Source: Candidatus Woesearchaeota archaeon
GTDB taxonomy: Archaea > Nanobdellota > Nanobdellia > Woesearchaeales > SKIA01
DNA: 20,202 bases
Assembly (NCBI GenBank): GCA_007116645.1
Contig: SKIA01000012.1
Coordinates: forward strand, 1-20,202
Direction of reading: 5' to 3'
This document shows, piece after piece, positions 1 through 6,650 of the stretch. The notes beneath the pieces were generated by a model. It was given only the letters and a program-made list of their open reading frames with translations. It ran no database searches and was not told where the DNA came from. Positions within the stretch are counted from its first letter, which is position 1; each line of letters starts with the position of its first letter. A program made the translations under genes and the position numbers.

Positions 1-1
1 G

Positions 2-184
2 TTAACCGACCGTGAACAAGAAGTGCTCAAACTCAGGCAAGAAGGCCTGACCCAGATAGACGTAGCTGAAACGCTCAAGATATCACAAGCAGCCGTAAGC
101 TCATTTGAGCGAAACGCACAAAGAAAAATTGCTGATGCGCAAGAAGTACTACGCATAGCAAAAGAACTGGGGGTAAACCAATGA
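2..184 (+). CDS. Tfx-like HTH DNA-binding protein, C-terminal part (5' end outside window)
   Basis: The last 60 codons of a gene that begins before the window. The product starts LTDREQEVLKLRQEGLTQ and continues with a helix-turn-helix (ISQAAVSSFE) and a basic helix. This resembles the N-terminal HTH of archaeal Tfx-type transcriptional regulators and, more distantly, sigma region 4/LuxR-type HTHs. The protein stops after ...AKELGVNQ, so the C-terminal domain that usually follows the HTH in Tfx proteins is absent. The stop TGA (182-184) overlaps the next gene's ATG (181-183) as ATGA, so the two are probably translationally coupled. A role in regulating the downstream surface-protein genes is inference from this coupling. 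Confidence 0.8.
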   Translation, partial: LTDREQEVLKLRQEGLTQIDVAETLKISQAAVSSFERNAQRKIADAQEVLRIAKELGVNQ

Positions 185-1911
185 AACGGTCACTCCTCAT
201 CGTACTGATTGCGATGAGTGTTGCGCTCATGGCGCCAAACCCTGGGCATCCAGCATCAAGCGTAGGACCAGGAACATTTGCTTCAGGAAGCTTCACCTTC
301 CCAAACCAACTTGCCGTAAACGGAAACTTTGTGGTAAACACAAGCAACCTCTTTGTAAACACAACTAATGGACGCGTAGGAATAGGAACAGAAAACCCCG
401 AACAAAGACTACACATAAACGGAAACCTACTCACACAAGGAAACGCAAACATCACAGGAAACCTCTACACACAAGGACAACTCCTTGCAGACAACGGCAC
501 AACAAGTAACCCTTCAATAGCCTTCGCAGAGGAAACGAACACAGGATGGATACTCGCAGAAACAAACAATCCACACCTCATCATAGACGGACAAACAAGA
601 ATACGAACAAACATCGGAGGATCACTACAAGTACTGTCACTCACAGGACAATCACTAGCCGCACAAACATGGATACATACAGGAAGCGGAAACGAAGCAC
701 AGCTCATCGTAGAAAACGGCGTAACCTACTTCGGACCAAGATACGCAAACACACTACACATACAAACAGGAAACAAAAACCCATCAATCACCATCAACGG
801 AACAGGAAGCGTAGGAATAGGAACAGAAAATCCACAAACAACGCTTGACATAAACGGTAGCGCAAGAATCGCTGGAACACTCAACACCTCAGAGATCTGT
901 CTTGACGGAGACTGTCAAACGGCTTGGCCAAGCGGGGGAGAAGAACTCTCGCAAGAAGGACGCGGAAACAGATGGATACAAACAGGAAACCTCAATGTTA
1001 TCGGGCACACAAGCGTCGTATACGACAACAAAATATGGACTATAGGAGGATGGGGGACTTCTGTAGTGCGGAGCAGCGAAGACGGAGTTACATGGAACAC
1101 AGCAGGAAACTTCCCGCGTAATATAGATGGTCACGCAAGTGTTGTATACGACAACAAAATATGGGTGATAGGGGGAATTAGCAGCTCAGTTACACAAGAC
1201 AGAGTGTACTCAAGCACAGACGGAAACACGTGGAACTTTGAAGGAACATTACCAGATCCTATAGAAGCACACGCAGCAGTCGTATATGATGGAAAGATGT
1301 GGGTAATAGGAGGATCAGGTTCGAGCGGCGGAGTGTATAGCTCGATTAATGGGAGCACATGGAACCTTGAAGGAACCATGGCACAAACAGGCCACTCTGC
1401 ACTTGTGTATGATGACAAGATGTGGGTAATAGGAGGCTGGTCTAGTGACGAAGTATACAGCTCAACAGACGGAAACACGTGGAACCTCGAAGGGAGCCTC
1501 CCTGAAATAAACACCATACACAGTGCTGTCGTGTACAATAACCAAACATGGGTAATCGCAGGATACGATGGCTCATCACAATACTACGACTCAGTCTATG
1601 TAAGTGGAGATGGAAGCACATGGACACAAGTAGGAACGATACCGCAAGCGCGCGGATGGCACACAAGCGTCGTATACAAAGGAGAAGTATGGACTATAGG
1701 AGGGTGGGACGGAAGTGCTGTTGACAATACGCTTGTAACAGCGCCCGTAATCAAAGGAGGACTGTACGTAACAGACGGAGACATTACGCTACTCAATGGT
1801 AGCATAGAGCTTGATGGATACATCAACCAAACAGCCTCAGGAACTGTGCGAACGTTTGCGAACGGGTGTCAAGAAATAGCAAACACCACAGGAGTATATA
1901 TGATATGCTAA
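181..1911 (+). CDS. Secreted surface protein: tail-fibre-like repeats plus six-blade Kelch propeller
   Basis: 576 aa. Residues 1-25 form a signal peptide (MKRSLLIVLIAMSVALM). Residues 26-240 are rich in Asn, Thr and Gly and hold two VGIGTENP repeats (66-73 and 211-218), each followed by a LHINGNL/LDINGSA-like strand, a pattern common in tail-fibre-like surface proteins of bacteria and DPANN archaea. Next is a Cys pair, ICLDGDCQTAWP (239-250). Residues 265-520 hold six Kelch-type blades with the core VVYDNKIWVIGG followed by VYSSTDGNTWN; the last lacks the DGxTW strand, so the ring may close with the N-terminal strand. The tail (525-576) is another strand-rich segment with C563 and C576. N-x-S/T sequons are frequent. 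The start is fixed by the ATGA overlap, and GGGGG at 169-173 is a weak ribosome-binding candidate. It is probably cell-surface exposed and may act in adhesion or ligand binding, but its substrate is unknown. Confidence 0.85.
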   Translation: MKRSLLIVLIAMSVALMAPNPGHPASSVGPGTFASGSFTFPNQLAVNGNFVVNTSNLFVNTTNGRVGIGTENPEQRLHINGNLLTQGNANITGNLYTQGQLLADNGTTSNPSIAFAEETNTGWILAETNNPHLIIDGQTRIRTNIGGSLQVLSLTGQSLAAQTWIHTGSGNEAQLIVENGVTYFGPRYANTLHIQTGNKNPSITINGTGSVGIGTENPQTTLDINGSARIAGTLNTSEICLDGDCQTAWPSGGEELSQEGRGNRWIQTGNLNVIGHTSVVYDNKIWTIGGWGTSVVRSSEDGVTWNTAGNFPRNIDGHASVVYDNKIWVIGGISSSVTQDRVYSSTDGNTWNFEGTLPDPIEAHAAVVYDGKMWVIGGSGSSGGVYSSINGSTWNLEGTMAQTGHSALVYDDKMWVIGGWSSDEVYSSTDGNTWNLEGSLPEINTIHSAVVYNNQTWVIAGYDGSSQYYDSVYVSGDGSTWTQVGTIPQARGWHTSVVYKGEVWTIGGWDGSAVDNTLVTAPVIKGGLYVTDGDITLLNGSIELDGYINQTASGTVRTFANGCQEIANTTGVYMIC

Positions 1912-1920
1912 TCGCACACA

Positions 1921-1924
1921 GGAG
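1921..1924 (+). promoter_or_regulatory. Shine-Dalgarno GGAG deciding the start of the propeller gene
   Basis: GGAG lies six bases before the ATG at 1931 and directly abuts the ATG at 1925. The spacing favours 1931 as the real start, giving MRALIITIG rather than MPMRALIITIG. Confidence 0.6.
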
Positions 1925-1930
1925 ATGCCT

Positions 1931-4402
1931 ATGCGAGCACTCATCATAACCATAGGGTTATTACTGGTTGCAGCAACTGTTCCAGTAAACCAAACGTTCA
2001 CAGAAACAACGAGTTTTAAGCTCGACATAAACCAACCAATTAATTACGTATCTGTAACGGGAAGCTACACAGGAACACAAGGGTTTCGTATACAAACAAA
2101 CACAGGAGACGTTGTGTGGGAGTACAGCCTACAAGATGAAAACAACAACACAATAATACTCTTAGATCAAGGAAGCGCGTACACGTTTGTTGGAGAAAAC
2201 AAAACATACCAGTTTGAAAACGTGTGTCAAGACACGTGTGATACATATATACAAGAAACAACCATCACTGTACAGATAACACAAGGAGAACTCTTAATAC
2301 ACGAGTTTATTTACGAACCCGCACGAGAAGACACTATAACAGACTCGTTACTAATCCAAAGCAATCCTCTTGGATGGTCCGAGCAAGAAAGTCCAACAAG
2401 CCGCACACTGTATCAACCTTTTTTTATCAATTCAACAAGAGGGTGGGTTAGTGGAAGCGCAAGGATTCTTGATACTCACGACGGCGGAGAAAGTTGGTCA
2501 GAACAAAATCCGGGATTTAGCAATCCTATATGGAGCGACATACACTTCGTTGATGAAAATACAGGGGTGGCTGTAGGATCCTCAGGAGCTCTCATCCGCA
2601 CCACAGATGGAGGAAGTACGTGGTCAGAGCCAACAACACCAGCTCTTAGTACTTGGATGAAAGGAGTATATTTTCCTACATCAACCCGGGGTTGGGCTGT
2701 AGGGAATGATGAAAGAATTCTTTACACATCAAATGGAGGTAGTTCATGGTCTTCTCAGGACGCTGGACTTGGAGGAGCACTGGGAGGATTCGGATTTAAT
2801 GATGTATACTTCATAGACCAAAACACTGGCTGGGCTGCAGGCCACTCAGGAACTGTTGTGAAAACAACTAACGCAGGAAGCTCGTGGTCCGATGTTTCAC
2901 CTAGCACAACCAACATATTAGAAAGCGTTTATTTCATTAACGAAGACACTGGGTGGATTGTCGGATGGTCAGGCACAATACTTCGTACCACTAACGGAGG
3001 AAGTACGTGGTCTGCACAATCAAGCCCTGTTGGCTCAAGGCTGAGAGGAGTCCATTTTCTTGATGCAAACAACGGATGGATTGTTGGAGACAACGGAGTT
3101 ATACTTCGCACTACTAATGGTGGTAGCTCGTGGACGCAAGTAGACTCTCCTACTACGGAATCACTTCAGGGAATGTTTTTCCATAGTTCATCTTTAGGTT
3201 GGGCTGCAGGGGACTTCGGAACGATACTAACATATCAAGAACTTCCCAACCTAGAACTTACCCACGCAAAAACAAACACTGAAGGAACACAAATACATCT
3301 CACGCTTGACTGGGAATTAGAAGACCCTTCAGGACAACACGGAGCGTTTTCATACCGTATAAATGAGAGCGGCGCGCAATCATTCTCCTCAGCCAGCCTT
3401 GGCAGCGATAATAAAACAATCATATTAGACCTTTCCTCAGGAAGCGTAGACTACAGAGACGTTGTGGATGTATCATACACCCCAGGAACTATAGAAACAA
3501 CTCAAGGAGTAGTTCTAGAAGCAATTACTAACTCGCCCGTAGAAAACTTTGTGCCACCACAAGGAGCAGCAGTTCTTTTAGGAACAACAACATACGCCCC
3601 GCAAGGACCCTCATCCACTCACGATATTCCTTTGCCCCAGGGAAGTCAAGGGGATTTACTTGTGATGCAATTCCGTTCGGGAAGCGATAGAACAGCAACA
3701 ACCCCTTCTGGGTGGACTCTGGAAGGATCAAGAGATTCTGTAGGAGTCACTTATGTATGGTCAAGAATCAGTAACGGAACAGAAGAAACAGCATATATAG
3801 AACTAAGCGCCAGTGGATACGTAGCAGCAAACACGTATCGCTTTACTAACGCAGAAGAAGTTGAATTAGCATTTGCCTCTTCAAACATAAATGATCCGCC
3901 AGAACTCACGCCTTCATGGGAAGAAAACACCACAACATTCATTGCACTCCTCACAAACCGAAGAACAAACAACAAAGTATCTGAAGCTCCCACAGACTTC
4001 ATCGGCCTTATAACCGCAGCAAGTCCTACCTCAGATTTTAACGTATACACACGCGTCTCTTCAGCACTAAAATACTCAACTGCTTCAACTGAAAATCCTG
4101 ACGCATTCACCACTTCAGGAACGATAAACAGCCCTCATTCAGCAACAATCGCCATCAAACCATCCTCGTCTTCTTGTGTCTATCCTGGCTCAGGAAACTG
4201 GGAGATACTGCTTGAAGATAATTGCGTCATCACAGACATGCAAGATGCGTCAGGACAGACAGTAAGAATAACAGGCTCAGGAAGTCTCACTATAGACGGA
4301 GGAGAAGTCATTGCTCGAGAATGGCACTTTACTCCTGACAGTTTTGACGGAACAAACACAGTCGCGTTTATTAACGGAGGAAAACGAACGATAGAAAGCT
4401 GA
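1931..4402 (+). CDS. Secreted seven-blade Ycf48/BNR-like beta-propeller surface protein
   Basis: 823 aa from the preferred start (825 from the ATG at 1925). Residues 1-20 are a signal peptide. Residues 25-145 form a beta domain with a Cys pair (C99, C103). Residues 150-437 hold seven repeats of the type VYFIDQNTGWAAGHSGTVV then TTNGGSTWS, with Asp-box-like GGSxW turns, matching the seven-blade propeller of Ycf48/HCF136-like and sialidase-type BNR proteins. The sialidase catalytic Arg triad is not evident. Residues 438-540 look Ig-like. Residues 545-740 resemble a beta-sandwich common in surface and phage proteins (GDLLVMQF...TPSGWTLEGS...YVWSRISNGTE). The C-terminus begins CVYPGSGNWEILLEDNC, a Cys-bounded motif seen in DPANN surface proteins. 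It follows the Kelch gene by 19 bases and is probably co-transcribed with it. The ligand is unknown. Confidence 0.85.
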   Translation: MRALIITIGLLLVAATVPVNQTFTETTSFKLDINQPINYVSVTGSYTGTQGFRIQTNTGDVVWEYSLQDENNNTIILLDQGSAYTFVGENKTYQFENVCQDTCDTYIQETTITVQITQGELLIHEFIYEPAREDTITDSLLIQSNPLGWSEQESPTSRTLYQPFFINSTRGWVSGSARILDTHDGGESWSEQNPGFSNPIWSDIHFVDENTGVAVGSSGALIRTTDGGSTWSEPTTPALSTWMKGVYFPTSTRGWAVGNDERILYTSNGGSSWSSQDAGLGGALGGFGFNDVYFIDQNTGWAAGHSGTVVKTTNAGSSWSDVSPSTTNILESVYFINEDTGWIVGWSGTILRTTNGGSTWSAQSSPVGSRLRGVHFLDANNGWIVGDNGVILRTTNGGSSWTQVDSPTTESLQGMFFHSSSLGWAAGDFGTILTYQELPNLELTHAKTNTEGTQIHLTLDWELEDPSGQHGAFSYRINESGAQSFSSASLGSDNKTIILDLSSGSVDYRDVVDVSYTPGTIETTQGVVLEAITNSPVENFVPPQGAAVLLGTTTYAPQGPSSTHDIPLPQGSQGDLLVMQFRSGSDRTATTPSGWTLEGSRDSVGVTYVWSRISNGTEETAYIELSASGYVAANTYRFTNAEEVELAFASSNINDPPELTPSWEENTTTFIALLTNRRTNNKVSEAPTDFIGLITAASPTSDFNVYTRVSSALKYSTASTENPDAFTTSGTINSPHSATIAIKPSSSSCVYPGSGNWEILLEDNCVITDMQDASGQTVRITGSGSLTIDGGEVIAREWHFTPDSFDGTNTVAFINGGKRTIES

Positions 4403-4420
4403 TATAAGCGTAACAGAACT

Positions 4421-4430
4421 GATTTTTTAA
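4421..4430 (+). terminator. Oligo-T tract after the surface-protein operon
   Basis: Six Ts at 4423-4428, about 20 bases after the stop at 4400-4402, could act as an archaeal T-tract terminator. They sit over the stop codon of the convergent gene. No hairpin is needed or seen. Confidence 0.35.
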
Positions 4431-4936
4431 CGAAACAACCACGCGTGCTTACCAAGAGGAACGCCCATGTGGTCACCTCCAAGATCAACATCATACCACT
4501 GCCCAGCAACCTTAACTTGCAAGTATTGATGAATATTAAAATTCAAGAACGTAAGCTTCAACCGAATATCTTCATCAGTAAACAAAGAAGAACGAGCAAG
4601 CATCAACCGCATCAAATGATTAAGGTGATGGCAATGCATAAACCCTCGACGAGCAAGCAATTTCTTTGTGTCACGCTCAAACGCTAAATCAACACGCGCA
4701 AGCGTGATAACACGACCACAATGGGCAGTAGACAAAATGTATTCAGAACAACCCTTAATGAACTCAAAAGGAGTTTTAGAATCCTTTTCAATTTGCGCAA
4801 TTGCCTCCTCAAGCGCGCGAGGGATACGAGTAGGCAACGACTCTTTTCTCATAAAAGGAATGATTCTTGGCGTCAAAACAAAGAACACCAAAATATACAA
4901 AGCAATCAAGCCTACAAGCCACCAATACCAATCCAT
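4427..4936 (-). CDS. Membrane-anchored transglutaminase-like cysteine protein
   Basis: 169 aa. One membrane helix (residues 5-22, LVGLIALYILVFFVL) is followed by R24, R30, K31, R37 and R40, so by the positive-inside rule the C-terminal domain should be cytoplasmic. The domain has the order of a transglutaminase-like Cys-His-Asp triad: C102 in HCHHLN at a helix start, H136 in NIHQYLQVKV, and D149 or D151 in GQWYDVDLGG. Such domains act as peptidases, transglutaminases or non-catalytic binding modules; the reaction here cannot be told. It is convergent with the surface-protein operon (24-base gap) and divergent from the ferredoxin. Its own TATA box lies about 25 bases upstream, supporting the start at 4936. 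Confidence 0.65.
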   Translation of the reverse strand: MDWYWWLVGLIALYILVFFVLTPRIIPFMRKESLPTRIPRALEEAIAQIEKDSKTPFEFIKGCSEYILSTAHCGRVITLARVDLAFERDTKKLLARRGFMHCHHLNHLMRLMLARSSLFTDEDIRLKLTFLNFNIHQYLQVKVAGQWYDVDLGGDHMGVPLGKHAWLFR

Positions 4937-4957
4937 ACCAGTAAAAGAACGCTTGGA

Positions 4958-4967
4958 GTTTAAATAA
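4958..4967 (-). promoter_or_regulatory. TATA box of the transglutaminase-like gene
   Basis: TTATTTAAA on the minus strand, centred 25-27 bases upstream of the ATG at 4936, predicts a leaderless mRNA. Confidence 0.6.
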
Positions 4968-4978
4968 CTCGCCCAAAC

Positions 4979-4987
4979 ATTATAAAC
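4979..4987 (+). promoter_or_regulatory. TATA box of the ferredoxin gene
   Basis: ATTATAAAC, centred 25 bases before the ATG at 5008. No Shine-Dalgarno lies between, so the message is predicted leaderless. Confidence 0.65.
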
Positions 4988-5007
4988 CCTAAGAAGTTCT
5001 CAAGCGT

Positions 5008-5217
5008 ATGGCAAAGTTTCGTATCGTTCATGACCGGCCCAACTGCATTGCATGCGGTGCATGTGCAGCCGTCACTCCAAATTGGACACTAGACACAGAA
5101 GACGGCCTTGCAGACCCTGTCAAAGACATTATTGACGAGTCAGAACTAGCTGAAAATCAAGAGGCAGCAGAAGTCTGTCCTGTGTTTATTATTTCTGTAA
5201 ATAAAATTGAGGAATAA
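5008..5217 (+). CDS. Single-cluster [4Fe-4S] ferredoxin
   Basis: 69 aa, the size of small archaeal monocluster ferredoxins. Cluster ligands are C13, C16 and C19 in CIACGAC and the distal Cys in EVCPVFII near residue 57. Only one CxxCxxC...CP set is present, unlike 2[4Fe-4S] clostridial-type ferredoxins. The position often taken by Cys-Pro after the first motif reads TP (AAVTPN), so no second cluster can form. The protein is acidic in its middle (DTEDGLADP...DIIDESE), as usual for these electron carriers. Its redox partner is not obvious from neighbours. Confidence 0.92.
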   Translation: MAKFRIVHDRPNCIACGACAAVTPNWTLDTEDGLADPVKDIIDESELAENQEAAEVCPVFIISVNKIEE

Positions 5218-5228
5218 AAAGAAAAAAT
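5217..5228 (-). terminator. Pyrimidine-rich tract downstream of the 40-aa gene
   Basis: On the minus strand this reads as two T runs (TTTTTTCTTTTT), 18 bases beyond the TAG of the 40-codon gene. It is a plausible T-tract terminator for that gene, lying across the ferredoxin gene's end. Confidence 0.4.
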
Positions 5229-5246
5229 ATTCCCCAAACAAGTCAC

Positions 5247-5369
5247 CTATTGGTTTTTACCGCGGCTCTGATTGCCTTGGTTTCCACCACTTCCCTGATT
5301 GCCTTCTCGGCCCTCACGTTGGCTTTGTTTTCGATCACTATGATCGTCTGAACCTCTTTTTTCTGTCAT
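5247..5369 (-). CDS. 40-aa Gly/Asn/Gln-rich hydrophilic small protein
   Basis: A 40-codon gene whose ATG (5367-5369) follows a near-perfect Shine-Dalgarno, GAGGTGAT. The product starts MTEKRGSDDHSDRKQSQREG and ends in NQG/GGNQGNQ repeats with RGKNQ; it has no hydrophobic core and should be disordered. The frame stays open upstream to an ATG at 5453 (68 aa), but the ribosome-binding site falls inside that extension and supports the short form. It lies convergent with the ferredoxin gene (29-base gap), in a region otherwise without a gene between 5218 and 5482. Function is unknown; RNA binding would fit an RG/NQ-rich basic tail but is only a guess. Confidence 0.55.
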   Translation of the reverse strand: MTEKRGSDDHSDRKQSQREGREGNQGSGGNQGNQSRGKNQ

Positions 5370-5373
5370 ATAA

Positions 5374-5381
5374 ATCACCTC
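5374..5381 (-). promoter_or_regulatory. Strong Shine-Dalgarno of the 40-aa gene
   Basis: GAGGTGAT on the minus strand, four bases before ATG, close to the full anti-SD complement. A TATA-like ATATAG at 5410-5416 would give a short leader containing it. Confidence 0.6.
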
Positions 5382-5452
5382 GTGACTGTATAACCCAAAC
5401 GGCCTCAAGCTATATGGGTCTATGCCATATTCATCATATACATACCGATACA

Positions 5453-5460
5453 TACTAAAA
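5453..5460 (+). promoter_or_regulatory. TATA-like box of endonuclease IV gene
   Basis: TACTAAAA, centred about 26 bases before the ATG at 5483. A second AT-rich block (TATATAT, 5474-5480) is too near the ATG to act as its TATA box. Confidence 0.5.
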
Positions 5461-5482
5461 TCACTGCCAATTCTATATATTC

Positions 5483-6316
5483 ATGACAGATAGACTACGT
5501 TTTGGACCAGGAGGATTTCCCACAGTCGCAAAAGACGGCGGCGTTCTTGGAGCAATCAATTGGTGCAAAGAAAACGGCCTTGGTAACATGGAAATGGAGT
5601 TTGTACACTCCACCTGGCTTAAAGAAGATAAAGCACCAGAAGTAAAACAAGCAATGAAAAAAGCCGATGTGAGGCTAACAGCACACGGAAGCTACTACAT
5701 CAACTTAAACGCTGTTGAAGAAAAAAAACGAGAAGCATCACGAAACCGCGTATTATCAGCAGCATACAGAACCTGGCAAGCTGGCGGACACGCAATCACC
5801 TTTCACCCGGCATTCTATTTGAAACAAGAATCAGAAAAAGTCTCGAAAGTCGTTCGAGAACAACTTAAGATGATAATCAAAGAACTTCAAGACGATTCAG
5901 TAGACGTTAAAATAAACCCAGAAACCACTGGGAAACCCACGCAGTTTGGGACGTACGAAGAGATTTGCAAGATAGCACAAGACCTTGAACAAGTAGGCAT
6001 CTGTGTTGACTTTGCACACCTACACGCACGAACCAACGGAAAATACAACACCTACGACGAATTCGCACAAGTGTTAGAAACAGTAGAAAAATATCTTGGA
6101 CGCGAAGGACTTGACGACATGCACATTCACATGAGCGGCATCGAGTACGGCCCCAAAGGCGAAAAGCATCACTTGACCATTGAAGACTCGGACATGAACA
6201 TGCAAGACCTAATGCGCGCATGGAAAGACTTTAAGATCAAAGGATGTGTGGTATCAGAATCACCCATCATCGAACAAGACGCGTTATTGATGAAAAAAAT
6301 GTATGAGAACGCGTAA
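5483..6316 (+). CDS. nfo: Endonuclease IV-family AP endonuclease
   Basis: 277 aa TIM-barrel protein of the endonuclease IV type, which cuts DNA 5' of abasic sites in base excision repair. The trinuclear metal-site residues appear in family order: H68 (TAHGSYYINL), H108 (TFHPAFY), E147 (NPETTG), D176 and H179 (VDFAHLHA), H216 (HIHMSG), H229 (EKHHL) and E259 (SESP). The D-x-H pair typical of bacterial Nfo reads E227-x-H229, a conservative change. Length matches the family. It lies between the 40-aa gene and a 67-aa unknown. A perfect 7-bp inverted repeat begins directly after the stop. A broader sugar-isomerase-like TIM-barrel role is less likely given the intact metal set. Confidence 0.88.
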   Translation: MTDRLRFGPGGFPTVAKDGGVLGAINWCKENGLGNMEMEFVHSTWLKEDKAPEVKQAMKKADVRLTAHGSYYINLNAVEEKKREASRNRVLSAAYRTWQAGGHAITFHPAFYLKQESEKVSKVVREQLKMIIKELQDDSVDVKINPETTGKPTQFGTYEEICKIAQDLEQVGICVDFAHLHARTNGKYNTYDEFAQVLETVEKYLGREGLDDMHIHMSGIEYGPKGEKHHLTIEDSDMNMQDLMRAWKDFKIKGCVVSESPIIEQDALLMKKMYENA

Positions 6317-6333
6317 TTCTTTACTCTAAAGAA
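6317..6333 (+). repeat. 7-bp inverted repeat directly after nfo stop
   Basis: TTCTTTA (6317-6323), loop CTC, TAAAGAA (6327-6333), immediately after TAA at 6314-6316. It could fold into a short hairpin at the mRNA 3' end. There is no following T run, so it is more likely a stabilising or processing element than a terminator. Confidence 0.5.
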
Positions 6334-6337
6334 AAGA

Positions 6338-6348
6338 AATATATAAAG
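6338..6348. promoter_or_regulatory. Additional TATA-like element without an assigned gene
   Basis: AAATATATAAA is a better TATA match than the box used by the next gene, but a start 25 bases downstream (about 6370) would fall 50 bases before any start codon. It may drive a longer-leader transcript or be fortuitous AT richness. Confidence 0.3.
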
Positions 6349-6366
6349 CTTGTTTTCCATAACAAG
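6349..6366 (+). repeat. 6-bp inverted repeat in the nfo-downstream gap
   Basis: CTTGTT (6349-6354), six-base loop, AACAAG (6361-6366). It lies just upstream of the start that the 6338-6348 element would predict. It could be an operator or a weak hairpin. Confidence 0.35.
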
Positions 6367-6392
6367 GACAAATAGATTGCTTTGACATATTC

Positions 6393-6400
6393 AATATAAA
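6393..6400 (+). promoter_or_regulatory. TATA box of the 67-aa gene
   Basis: AATATAAA, centred about 25 bases before ATG 6422; no Shine-Dalgarno intervenes. Confidence 0.6.
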
Positions 6401-6421
6401 CCCATAAATCTTAAGCCGTGT

Positions 6422-6625
6422 ATGAACCAGCAAGCAATAGATTTCGGATATGAGGTAAGCGAGGAAGAGATGGTGCAACTACAACTTCTACGAGGAGTAC
6501 AAGAAGCAATCAAGGTAGGAAACATCGTCACGCTCTACTATGAACACCCGCCCGCAAAACAAGAAAAAGACGCTCTAGAAAAAGAGCTGAGAAAAAACGG
6601 CGGACGAGTCGTAGCAGAAATATAA
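6422..6625 (+). CDS. Uncharacterised 67-aa protein
   Basis: A small acidic-then-basic protein, MNQQAIDFGYEVSEEEMVQL..., that I do not recognise. Predicted layout is a helix (13-31, VSEEEMVQLQLLRGVQEAI), a short strand pair (VGNIVTLYYEHP), a charged helix (KQEKDALEKELRKNG) and a last strand (GRVVAEI). No cysteines, signal or membrane segment are visible. It has its own TATA box, and its stop codon lies inside the TATA box of the Ogg gene. The nearest neighbours are two DNA-repair genes, which is not enough to assign a function. Confidence 0.75.
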   Translation: MNQQAIDFGYEVSEEEMVQLQLLRGVQEAIKVGNIVTLYYEHPPAKQEKDALEKELRKNGGRVVAEI

Positions 6626-6628
6626 AAA
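6620..6628 (+). promoter_or_regulatory. TATA box of ogg overlapping the upstream stop codon
   Basis: ATATAAAAA contains the TAA stop (6623-6625) of the 67-aa gene and is centred 27 bases before ATG 6651. Confidence 0.65.
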
Positions 6629-6650
6629 GAACACCGCACTCTCGCTAGAC

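Noticed and set aside
181..4402. Prophage or viral tail module, because of tail-fibre-like repeats
   Set aside because: No capsid, terminase, portal, integrase or attachment repeats are nearby; both proteins have signal peptides, fitting cell-surface proteins.
5207..5458. 83-aa plus-strand open frame after the ferredoxin
   Set aside because: It opposes the 40-aa gene with the strong Shine-Dalgarno, has no ribosome-binding site or TATA at its start, and its composition looks like a mirror of that gene.
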